In this document: positions 1 to 9,780 of the stretch, one piece after another
Position numbering within the stretch: position 1 is the stretch's first letter
Layout: the number at the start of each line of letters is the position of its first letter
Assembly: GCF_041296385.1 (NCBI RefSeq)
Contig: NC_091013.1
Location: 67,983,563-68,047,562 of the forward strand
DNA length: 64,000 nt
Direction: 5' to 3'
DNA from: Aphelocoma coerulescens
Lineage: Eukaryota; Chordata; Aves; Passeriformes; Corvidae
Position numbers and translations under genes: made by a program
Notes under the pieces: generated by a model
Told to the model about the DNA's origin: nothing
The model's database searches: none
Seen by the model: only the letters and a program-made list of their open reading frames with translations

Positions 1-29
1 AGAGAAACTGAAATTTTAGGAGTACTCAC

Positions 30-119
30 CACCATCTTCAACCAAAAAATGAAAAATGTCACTGGTGGCATTGTCACCCCCTCGTAAAACATAGCATATC
101 TTCATATCATCAATATCAG
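30..119 (-). CDS. FREM2: FREM2 exon 2 (internal coding exon)
   Basis: A 90-bp internal exon. On the minus strand, a pyrimidine-rich acceptor ending in CTCTTTCCAG precedes it (AG at 121-120) and a consensus donor GTGAGT follows it (29-24). Joined to exon 1, whose last base is the first base of a split Ala codon, the frame stays open. It reads residues 1718-1747, with the stretches [11 protein letters not shown] and FHFLVEDG, and ends in phase 1. This completes the twelfth CSPG repeat with the family ending of aromatic-x-aromatic-x-V-x-D-G. An N-x-T/S glycosylation site (NATS) is present. Both splice sites, the phase and the similarity to FREM2 agree. The downstream exons for Calx-beta domains, membrane segment and tail lie outside the window. 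Confidence 0.93.
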
Positions 120-1396
120 CTGGAAAGAGATCAGGAAAAAGATTTTATTTTAAATTATGAAGGTAGGAAACTGTTTTTTATAGAAAAACTTGCAATGCAT
201 TAAATAGTTTAACCTCAACAAGAGAGAGGTCAAGGCTCTACAGCAGAACTGAGGAATTTCAGTATTAACAGTGTTGAAGTTTTACAGATATCATTCATTC
301 TCCCTCCCTTTACTTCCCTCTCCCCAGAGCTCTTTTTCTTTTAAGCTGTATTTACAAAAAGAACTGAAATGAAATTTAAAAACATGGGCATGACAGTCAG
401 AACTATTTCATAATTTTAGTGGTCCATTTTCTTAAACAGAGGAGTATCTCCACAAGGATTGTGATATTGATTCTGTCATTCTTCAACCTGCAAAGTACTG
501 TAGAGGACAGTTACAGTGATTGACTATTTTAAGAACCCAAATAGATGCAACCAAAGTAAACAGACAAGACTTCAGTAAAAAAAACCAAAACCAACCTGAT
601 GTAAAATTTTGAACCATCAGTTGCCATAAAGTATGTAAAAGATAAAAAAAAAATTAATATTGTTTTTTTCTGGTTTCCTTGAGTAGTGATGAGAAACATG
701 TAATACATAAAAACTAATTTTTGTCACTTTCTTTGAAGGACCAGGTCTGATACCTTTTTCAAAAAAAGTGTTAGAAATTAATAGCATTAAAGTGGGGCTG
801 AAGTATCATTCAGGTTCTCCTCTGATGTTAGGATGGATGCACGAGTAAAAAGAAGTCAAAAGCACTTCTGTTAGAGCTTCACAAAACCTTCAGTTCCAAA
901 AGTAACCAGACATCTTTGAGCAGAAACAAGATAAGAGCATTATTGGCAAATAACTAGTGCAGAATCCCTTCCATAAATGTTTGAAAGTTAAAGATCAAAA
1001 ATTCATGGGGCTGTAAAGAGGATGCAAACAAATACTTTTTCATGCCAGTGCAGCAAATAAATCTTTCATCCTGCAAACACACAGCTCTTCTCATGTGGGT
1101 AGCCTTATCAAAATCCATGGTTCCAGCATACACAGAGATAAGCACTTGAACCAGTATTTGCAGGATCAGGACCACCTTATAAGAAAAAAGGGCACTTGTC
1201 ATCCAAAGACCTTAATTTTGTCAAAATAACTGAAAGAATGACCTCTTTTCTGCTCCTTAAGAACATGTTCAGAGTCACTTGAGCAAGTTTATGCTTTCCT
1301 TACACAGCTGATTAGGTTGTGCTAGTTATATCAAAACTTGCCTAGTTGTAAGCACAATTGATAACCATGTAACTGCAGTGCCTGCTAAAATTAATT

Positions 1397-1420
1397 TTAT
1401 GTTGGAATTCTCCAACATAA
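1397..1420. repeat. Small inverted repeat (hairpin) in intron 1
   Basis: Ten-base perfect arms, TTATGTTGGA and TCCAACATAA, flank a four-base loop ATTC. Similar CCAATATA-type words follow to about 1470, in a very AT-rich stretch. No flanking duplication was seen that would make it a mobile element. Confidence 0.6.
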
Positions 1421-1754
1421 TTTTGAAATACATCCAATATAATTTTCTAATATTTCCAATATATAATTAAAAAAATATAATTATCTCCACTAGCATAAGG
1501 CAGAAAGCTGTGTTCTAAACAATTGCTCCACCCTCTCTTTCAGTTACAGGCAATCTGAAAAACCAGACTGCTCATGCTGCTTGCACACAATAAATCCTGT
1601 TACCCTACTCAAAGTGGTCCAGCTCCCTGTTCATACAACCACAGGCACAAATCCAAGAAATGGGAGTTTGAGGATGGACTTCACTAACTAGAAAGCAGCT
1701 TTCAAAACATTTTTGCATGCCACCCTGAAGAGTCTCATTTGACTTCAAAGTTGT

Positions 1755-1830
1755 CCCAGGTTTGAGTAGGGATAGAACCAAATGACCTCAAGGGGTCCTT
1801 TCCAAAATAAACTGGAAGACTCTAACCAAG
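1755..1830 (+). mobile_element. CR1-like LINE 3'-end fragment
   Basis: The words ATGACCTCAAGGGGTCCTTTCCAA, split here as ATGACCTCAAGG and GGTCCTTTCCAA, match the well-known 3' end of avian CR1 LINEs, which normally read as tagatgacctc...ggtcccttccaa just before the terminal 8-base repeat. The fragment is in forward orientation, heavily diverged and without a clear ATTCTATG tail, so it is an old truncated copy. CR1 elements are usually 5'-truncated, so the small size is expected. Confidence 0.6.
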
Positions 1831-3740
1831 TTTTACAAGCCCTGTAAGAATCCATACATGTTGATGAAACTGGAACTATTCAGCATTTTGAAAGAGGTGG
1901 CACATGGCAGGATAAGAGACCTAAAAGGAAGGGAAGATCAAAACATAAAAAGAAAGTGTGTAACAGCAGGTCCAGTAGTCAATACAGAGGCTTCCCAAAG
2001 TCCATTGCAAAATCTGCACTTACACTGGGGTCATAATGAGTATGACAAAAAAGGGCCTTGTTTATTGCTGCCCTGAACATTAGAAAATTATTTGTCTCAA
2101 TATAGCATAAGCATCACCTTCTCAAAGGCCAATACTATTGAAGAAATGTGTTTTTCTTAAAAACACTCTTCAATCCAACACAAATTAAGAGTGCTTGTGC
2201 TAGTACTGTCAAAGAACTTGTAAAGTTACACCACTTTCTGGGATCTTCACTAGCTTTAAAACTAATCTTTCCTAAGGGTTGCATACTTCTTACCCAGATT
2301 GGGCAACCCCAGGATATTAAGATAGCCTTCATGCCACATGGTTGGACTGCCAATTCAAAGCTAAGCAACAACTTCATTTTGGTCATCAGACAAATGTATG
2401 CCTGGCCACACAGCACAAGAGAGAATGAAATACGTTCCTCTCCCAAGGGCTCCCCATCCTCAGAACAAATGAGGTATCACTGTGCTATGCAGTGGTCAGC
2501 TTTCAAGGAACACCTGTTCAATAATTCTACATTCTTAAGTATAAGAGAAAACCCACTAAAATAAGTGATAATCTGTTTAACACTCTCAATATTACTCGCA
2601 GTTCACTACTGAAGCCTTACATTTAAGGAGCTGTGGTGGTTCCCAAAGCTTGGATACAGTTTGGTCTCTTCTCATCCTCTTTTTTGCACTAGTACTGCAA
2701 AACTTAAGACACTCCAACCATTGGAAAGTTCATCAGGCCTGTTTGAAAGATTTGGTATATCTGACAAGAACATTGCTACAGCCAAGATATTGTAACATAG
2801 GTATGTACCAGTGTGGGCTTTGTGAAATAAACACAGACAACTGCAAGTGTTCACCTCAAGCCTTTCCACCTACACAGCCCAGCCTGGCTAGTCCCCTTTA
2901 ACTTTGAGTCTCCATACTGTTGGTGCTGTCTGCTCATTCCACAGCTGCAGAAGGCTGCAAAAAAAACCTGATTTCATTTTTAATTAACTAGCCATTAAGT
3001 AATTACAAAGTAACATGGAAAATTCTCCAGATAGCTAATGCTCCCATTTCGATTGAAGTTACTTCACAGCCTTGGATTGAGGCTTTCTTTCAGAATATAT
3101 GACACATGTGGTTTTTGCCCTATTTATACTACCGAATATTTTAGTTCCATGTAAAAAGTAAGTACCACTGACATAATTTAAAAATGTTTACATTACCTTT
3201 TAATTTACTACAAACACTTTGTGGTAAAGATTTGTGTAATTAAGGCAACAAATGCACTCATAATATATTATTTCCCACTGGTGGGGAAACGATTTTGCTT
3301 TTACAGTTAGGTGTGCTCAGACTGTACAGCAACTGATGCCCTAGCCATGGTATGACCAGTAGCTAATAATAGCTTGGCCACTCCCATACCATTTTCTAAA
3401 TAAAACCGGTTAAAGAAAGCACTGTCTCTTAAGATGTACAGCCCAGTTCTGTTATCCAAACTTTTATCACTATGACTGATAGAAAGTGCAAATCACATCA
3501 CTTATTTGGACTAAGCTCTCCAAAGAAAAAAAGCTCCTTTATTCGGTGTCTATCCAGCAGACCACATTTCCTGTTTAAAGCTGTCATAGATGCAATAAAA
3601 AATAAACAGATGTAAAAAATTATGAAGCCATTATAAATAAGCTCATAGTTGGAAAGTTTCTCCCATCAATTATTATAGAGTTTAGCGTGAAAAATAATGT
3701 CTCCAGTGATCTAAAGAAAGCATATGAAGTATTGTAGTAC

Positions 3741-6700
3741 CTTGGGTGAACTGGCTGATGCTGTGGTTGCCTTTCCCCAGGTGAATCAGGAAGCCATGGC
3801 GTGGACCCTCTGTGATTCTGATCTTAAGAGTAACATGTAAACTGTCCCTGTCTTCCACTTTGAGAACTTTGTTGGTAATCAGGAACCCGATGTGACCTGT
3901 GGCCAGAACACGGAGAGTCTGAGCACCCTTATTTATTACCACTTGAGGTACACTGTTATCCACAGCCATTATTCGAATCTTCATAGTCTGAGGTTTCCTT
4001 GTTTCAAACACGGTGTTGGGGAAGACATAGAAATCAGTATGAGTGCCATCTGTAACAGTGAAAGAGAAACTATCCTCAACTGATTCTGTGCCATCATGTT
4101 TGTAGCTGATTAGATTTTCATTCAGATCTTGTTTAGTGAAGGTGGTGACTGGTTTGGAGTTATTGAACATGATCTGGCCATGAGCTGGTATTTGAGTGAT
4201 GATAAATTTTAGCAGTGCATCAGGTGTATCTCTGTCTTCTGCAGTCAGTTCAAATGGGGTTATCAGTTTGTATTCATTTTCACTCACCACCAGGTTATGG
4301 ATTGTGACAACAGGTTTCTTATTGTCCACATCACTGATGGAAATTCTGAAAGTACGAAACACAGGGTTATAGCCATCAGTCACCTCAAACTCAAAGCTGT
4401 CCATTTTCACCTCATCTTCTGAAGTATGAATGTAATAGACTTTATTGCCTGCTAACAGGAGTTGAGTGAAAGTGGAGATGGGTACCCCAGGCTGATCTGT
4501 GCATTCAAGATGACCACGAACGGGTGGTCTGGTAATAGTGAAAACTAAGTTCTCATCTGGACTATTCAGGTCACTGGTACTGAGCAAATCAGTAGTAAGG
4601 GTTACCTTCCCTCCTTCCTTCAGAGAAACTCCTTTGCTGATGACATCTGGGAAGACAATATCAATGCTGCCTATTGTCACATAAAAGTAGCGGTCAATTA
4701 GAGGATTTATTCCATCTGTCACATCGAACTTGATAAGATCACGAACTCCTTGTTGGCCAAAATGCACATATCGAATCAAATTTCTATCCACTTCATCTTG
4801 GGTGAAGTTCATTCCCAGGGTGATATTTTCAACTCCACCTGAAGGCTTTATTCTCTGCAAGAGGCCTTGTCCTGGCCCGTAATTTATAATGTATGTCAAG
4901 GTTTTGTCTTCAGAGTCGAGATCAGTAGCCTTCAATATCCTGTTATTAATAGTTCTAGTTTCCCCTATTTCAATCTCCAAACCATCATTGATGGCCATTC
5001 TGGGTGTCTCATCATCTACAGGAATAACCATGATGGGTACCATTTTCCTAATGGTGTGTTTACCATCTGTGAGTTGCACCTCAAAACTGTCTGCCCTTGT
5101 CTCAGAGTCATCATGTTCATAGAGAATGTTGGAGCTCTCTGTTATCTGATCCAAGGTGAAGCTCTCCACTAGGACAGTTCCATTGACCAGCTGGTTTACA
5201 ATGTGGCCATGCCTGGGAAGCCTGGTGATTGTGAACACTAACTCATCAGCAGGGACATCCGCATCAACTGCATTGAGGATAGGCGTATCAATAACCAGGC
5301 TCATGCCTTCCATCACAACAAACTCTCGCATGAAGATTTCAGGCTCTTCGTCATTGATCGGCACAATAACAATGGGGAAGAAGTGCCTCTGGGAAAAGTT
5401 AATGCCATCAGAACAGCGCAAAGCAAACCTGTCTTCAACAGGCTCTACACCCTTATGTATACTTTGGACATAAAAAATATGCCTTTGACGGAGGTCCTTC
5501 AAGGTAAAAGCACTTATAGCTACACCTGCCCTGGATTTTTCAGATCCTGGGGCAGGAGAGATGTTCTCTACATACCCAGATGTGGGCTGAGCAACAATTG
5601 TGCATAGTATATCATCGCTAGGGGTATCCACATCTTCAGCCCTGAAGTGAGCAAGAGCAATGACTCGTTTGTCACCTTCTGTCACCACGAACTGCTCCCC
5701 CACAAAAATCTCTGGAGCTTGACTGTCAACAGGAAGAATGGTCACCAAAACTGAAACTCCTTGAATAACATTGCCCCTGACATGCCACTTCTCAGAGAGG
5801 TCAGACAAGGTAAGGTTGAAGGCATCCTCCTTGGGCAGAAGGCCTATTTCACCACCAGTGTGAGCATATACCACAGCACCATCCAGCAGATCTCTCTGGG
5901 AAAATCTCTCTGCAGGCACCCCTTGAACCAGGATGCTCCCATGCTGAGGAGGATCCTCTACAATGAAGGTCAACATTAAGTCATCTGTATCCTCATCTGT
6001 GCCCTGAATGACATTAGCAGTGATTTCAGCAGCACCATTCTCCAGCACATCTAGGTAGGAACCAAGAGTGCCTGGGGGCAATCGTAGTGTAGGAACCTCA
6101 TCATCAACTGGGTGCACATTCATTTTCAGTGTGATGGGCACAAAATGAACCCCATCACTTACATCAAGCCTGCAGGTATCACTGCTGCTCTCAGCTCCAC
6201 TGTGCACATACACCACCCTCCCTTGCCTGATATCCTCTAGGCCAAAGATACCTCCTGGAACCAGACTGTACCCAGAAAGCTGCAACTGGCCATACCGAGG
6301 AGCCTGGGTCAGGATAAATCTGAGATGGGCAAGTTCAGTGTCCGTGTCACTGGCATCCAGCTCAGTTGGACTAAGGACATGGCTGCCTCCCTCAGGCAAA
6401 GTGAAGCCAGTATTAGTGATTTCAGGAGGCTGGTTATCCACAGGCTGCAGGTAGATGGTGAAAGTCCCTTTGGCTGCATTGCCAGCCGCATCCTGCACTT
6501 GATACTGAAACTGAATCAAATGAGGGGCCACCCCCAGCTCTTCCTGTGGGGGGCGGTACGAGATCTTGTGATGATTGATCTGGGCTTGGGTGAAGTGTGT
6601 AACTTCCACAGAGTGATCCTCAGTCAGCACAAGGGATCCAAGGCGCGCTCCATATGCCTCGGGAGGGTGGTTGGAGTCGGTGTCAATGGGGGGCTGAATT

Positions 6701-8892
6701 ACTGTGTAGCGAAGTTCACGGTCTCCTGAGTCCTGATCTGTGTAACACAAGTGCTTCCTCCGCAGAGGGGTCACCTGCTGCTCTGCAACTATTAAGTGCA
6801 GGCTGCTGCTACTATGGAGCTCTGGGGCTAATCTGTCTACAGGATGTACCCTGATGACAAAAGTCTGTGGTCCAGAGCGGTTGGGTGGGTCATTGTCATC
6901 CTGGACTCTAAAGATGAACTGGTCCAACACAACCCCAGGGCCAGGGCTATGAGCCCCAAAGTGGTGGTAAAAGAGACGCCCTTCCACAATGTCCTGTTGC
7001 AGCCACTGTCTCACTGGCTTTTCATAGATGATGGAGCTCCCTGCTACACCTGGCACCCTCCTCCAAGAAAAGCCCTCCTCTTCTTCCTCCTCTTCCCAGC
7101 CAGGAGGTGGTTGTGCTTGGCGGAGCAGGAGCTGCCCAGCTGTGGGGCCAGACTCCACTGTGAAGAGTAGGATGGCATCCTGAGAGTCAATGTCAGTGGC
7201 ACTAAGAGCACGGGTGGTGATGGGCACTGTTTCACCCTCAGCCATGGCAAGCCCTGTGTTAGCATTAAGTAGGGGTGGCTGGTCATCAGTGGGCACCAGG
7301 GTAATGGGGAAAAGGAACTCAACGCGGTGGCGAGAGCCACCATCTTCCAGCCGCAGCACCAGGTTGTCACTGAGTGGAGACTCGCTGCCATCGTGCTGGT
7401 AAATGACCCGGCCTGCTGCCAGCTCAGCCACTGTGAAGTATTTACGAGGGGCACCAGATCCTGGGGTGTCCTCCAGGAGAGTGAGGTGGCCATGTCTCAG
7501 CCCTGCCACCACACTCACCCGCACCTGCTCAAGGTCATCCTCATCACTGACCACCAGGTTGGGGCTGGGACCTGGGCCCGAGAGAGGCCTTGACTGCCCC
7601 TCATAGAGCACGAGACCAGTGTTGCGGGTCACCACAGGTGCCAGAGTGTTCATGGGCTTCACCACAATCACGAAGGCGAAGGGCTCTGAGGCAGCACCTT
7701 CTGGGTCCAACACCTCCAGTTCAAGCTCAAAGAGCCGCTCCCGATCAGAGTCCTCCATGGGTGGCTGATAGGCAATGCGCAGCTCCCGCACATCCCGCTG
7801 GCTGAAGGAGGTAACAGGCAAGCTCCGGTCGTCTGTGCTGACCATGTGGCCTTGGCCAGGGCCAAAGGGAGAGGTGATGTTGAAGAGCAGCAGATCGGGC
7901 GGTGACTCTGCATCCTCAGCTGACAGCATGTCTGGCGTGAGAGCGGTGAGCACAAACTGGTCCACCTCCATCATCAGCATGGCCAAGAAGCTGGGTTTGG
8001 GGGCCACGTTCTCAGTCCCGGCGCGGATCCGCACCAGCACCTGGAAGTACTCGCGCTTCAGCAGTGCCCCGCCGCCCGCCGCCTCCCGCAGCTCGGCCAC
8101 CAGCGGCACCAGGTCGCGGTTCGGGGAGCCGCCGGCGGCCGTGTGCCGGTAGCGCAGCCCCAGGCGCAGGAACTCCTCGCAGTCCCACATCGAGGAAGGC
8201 ATGGGGCCGCCCCCCGCCGCTTCCCCGCCCCCGCCCGCCGCCGCCGGCGGGTAGTTGAGGATCTCTCCGTAGCGGGGCAGCCCGGCCAGCAGCGGCAGCA
8301 GCCCCACCCGGCAGCGCTGCCGGCCCGGCTCGAAGGCGAACTCCAGGCTGCGAGCGTCCAGCGGGTTGCTGGTGCCCCGCAGGCGCTCCACGGTGAGGGG
8401 CAGGTTGCGGGTGACGATCTCCAGCTGGGTGAAGAGCACCTCCACCTCCAGCACCAGGGGCAGCACCAGGGCACGGCTCGGCGAGTCGTAGCGCAGCTGC
8501 AGGCGGACGCGGTCCCGGGCGGGGCTGCGGCCGCCCAGGTGCGAGTACTGCACTTCGCGGGCTCCAAAGTCGCAGGGGAAGCGCCGGGGGCTCAGGCGGC
8601 CCGGGCGCTGCCACAGCGGGTCCTCGTCCAGCACGGTGAGGTGGCACCGGTCACCCGGCTGCACCTGCAGCACCAGGTCCCGCGCGGGGTCCAGCCAGGC
8701 GGAGCGGCCCAGGGGCACCCGCAGCCCGCGGTTGGCCACCACCACGGGGGCCGCCTCCGGCGACCACGGCGAGGAGACCGCGGCGCTGCTGCCTGGCGGC
8801 GGCTCTGCCGCCCCAACCCAGGAGCAGCCGACTAGCAGGAGCAGCAGCAAGCCGACCAGCAGCCGTCGCGGTCTGGCGGGGAGAGGCTGCAT
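3741..8892 (-). CDS. FREM2: FREM2 giant first coding exon (FRAS1-related extracellular matrix protein 2)
   Basis: FREM2 is a large type I membrane protein shed to basement membranes, where it acts with FRAS1 and FREM1 in epithelium-mesenchyme adhesion; loss causes Fraser-type defects in mammals. This exon encodes residues 1-1717 of a protein that is about 3,170 residues in human. Visible: signal peptide (hydrophobic core residues 11-23, cleavage near 28), N-terminal domain to about 290 with Cys pairs, then CSPG repeats at about 295-410, 411-535, 540-685, 690-820, 824-930, 935-1055, 1060-1180, 1183-1293, 1298-1410, 1412-1525, 1527-1645 and 1648 onward. Repeats carry acidic motifs ([26 protein letters not shown]) and end in Y-x-H...D-x-F-x-F-x-V-x-D-G ([14 protein letters not shown]). 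The start at 8892 was chosen because the signal peptide begins there and A is at -3. Exon 1 ends phase 1 at AAG|GTACTA. No frameshift or stop is seen. Confidence 0.95.
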
Positions 8893-9029
8893 CGTCCTTG
8901 CTGGCGGAGCAAAGCGTTGAGAGCGGCCGAATCGCGGCCCCACTTGTGCCGCCGGCGCGGCGCCGCTCACCCCGCGCACACGCTGCGCTCTGAGCGCGCC
9001 GCGCTCCGCTCCGGAGGGGAGACCCGCAG

Positions 9030-9150
9030 CCCGGCAAGCCCCGCCCCGCGCCTCTGAGCGGCCAATGGGCACCCGCGGGGGGCGAAGCCGCCGCACGCGA
9101 TTGGGCAGAACCGCATGCCAATCCTGCAAGCTACGGGGAGGGGCGGAGAT
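9030..9150 (-). promoter_or_regulatory. FREM2: Probable FREM2 core promoter
   Basis: Reading toward the gene on the minus strand there is a CCAAT box (complement of ATTGG at 9100-9104) and then a GC box (complement of CCCCGCCCC, 9039-9047), with the start codon about 150 bases further on. Two more CCAAT words lie on the plus strand near 9062 and 9119, and a GC box GGGGCGG near 9138. No TATA box is seen in this orientation, as is usual for CpG-island promoters. The transcription start is inferred to be about 8920-9030. Confidence 0.5.
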
Positions 9151-9680
9151 CCCCCTCTCTTCCTCCGTCCGTGCCTCCTTCCCGCGGCTGCCCAACAGGT
9201 TGCGATGGAGAAGGTGTTGGGAGAGCGGTGGGATGAGCCTTAGCGGTGCGGGAGCGGGGGGCTGATGGGCACGGAGCGCTCTGCTGGCGCCAGCCGCCGC
9301 GGGAATGGAGCCCTTGTATCGGGGGGAGGGCGGCGCTGCTTTCCCGCAGCGCAAGAGCGCACCTCTGCCAGCCGCGGGAGCAACGGGAGCGCACCTCCGC
9401 CCCTGCACTGAGCTTCCCGCTCCCGCCTGGCTCCCGGGAGCGGAACTAAAGCTGGGCTGTTCGGGCAGAGCTCGGGGTTTCCGCCCCCGTCGGGGTGCGG
9501 GGCGCCAGGTGAGCGCGGGGTGGCGGCAGGAGCGGAGCTGCCCGAGAGCCGAGTCCGGGAAGGGGGCGGCGACAAAAGTGCCCAAGGAGGAACGGGATGG
9601 GTCGCACGATGGGAAGCGGCCCGGGGCTGCGGCGGAGCTGCCTGCCGGCACCGCGGTTCTGTGCGCCACAAAGAATGTTG

Positions 9681-9776
9681 TATAAATATCTCTGGCGCAG
9701 AACACATCGGTCGGTACCAGTTAGTGTCCGGTGTCGCTCCTCGGAGGCGGCGAGTCACAGCAGCGGGTGGGTGAGA
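9681..9776 (+). promoter_or_regulatory. Possible divergent promoter at the CpG-island edge
   Basis: TATAAATA at 9681-9688 reads rightward, away from FREM2. A start about 30 bases downstream would fall near 9710, and a good splice-donor-like TGG|GTGAGA lies at 9770/9771. This is the layout of a divergent noncoding transcript, but it rests on two short motifs and no transcript evidence. Confidence 0.25.
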
Positions 9777-9780
9777 GCCT

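Larger units (their letters stand above)
120..3740 (-). other. FREM2: FREM2 intron 1
   Basis: Intron of about 3.6 kb between exon 1 (donor AAG|GTACTA at 3741/3740) and exon 2 (acceptor at 121-120). It is AT-rich and non-coding. It contains a CR1-like fragment near 1755-1830 and a small hairpin at 1397-1420. The open frames inside it, such as 2148-2564 on the plus strand (138 codons), lack recognisable domains and sit in an intron of a clear gene, so I treat them as chance. A minus-strand AATAAA at 3543-3538 lies about 140 bases past the read-through stop codon (TAA, 3684-3682). Confidence 0.88.
7900..9780. other. CpG island over FREM2 5' exon and promoter
   Basis: CpG is dense from about 7900 to 9780, in sharp contrast with the AT-rich DNA on both sides; bounds are by eye. 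It covers the first 330 or so codons of FREM2 and about 900 bases of 5' flank. High GC removes stop codons in most frames, which explains the many overlapping open frames here, including one of 230 codons antisense to FREM2 at 8143-8835. Those antisense frames are shadows. Confidence 0.85.

Noticed and set aside
2148..2564. 138-codon plus-strand frame, overlapping a 103-codon minus-strand frame at 2135-2446
   Set aside because: It lies within FREM2 intron 1, has no domain or family resemblance, and both strands are open together, which suggests chance composition.
8143..8835. 230-codon open frame on the plus strand
   Set aside because: It is antisense to FREM2 exon 1 inside the CpG island, where high GC removes stops. 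Its Ala/Arg/Pro/Gly-rich composition is a frame shadow.
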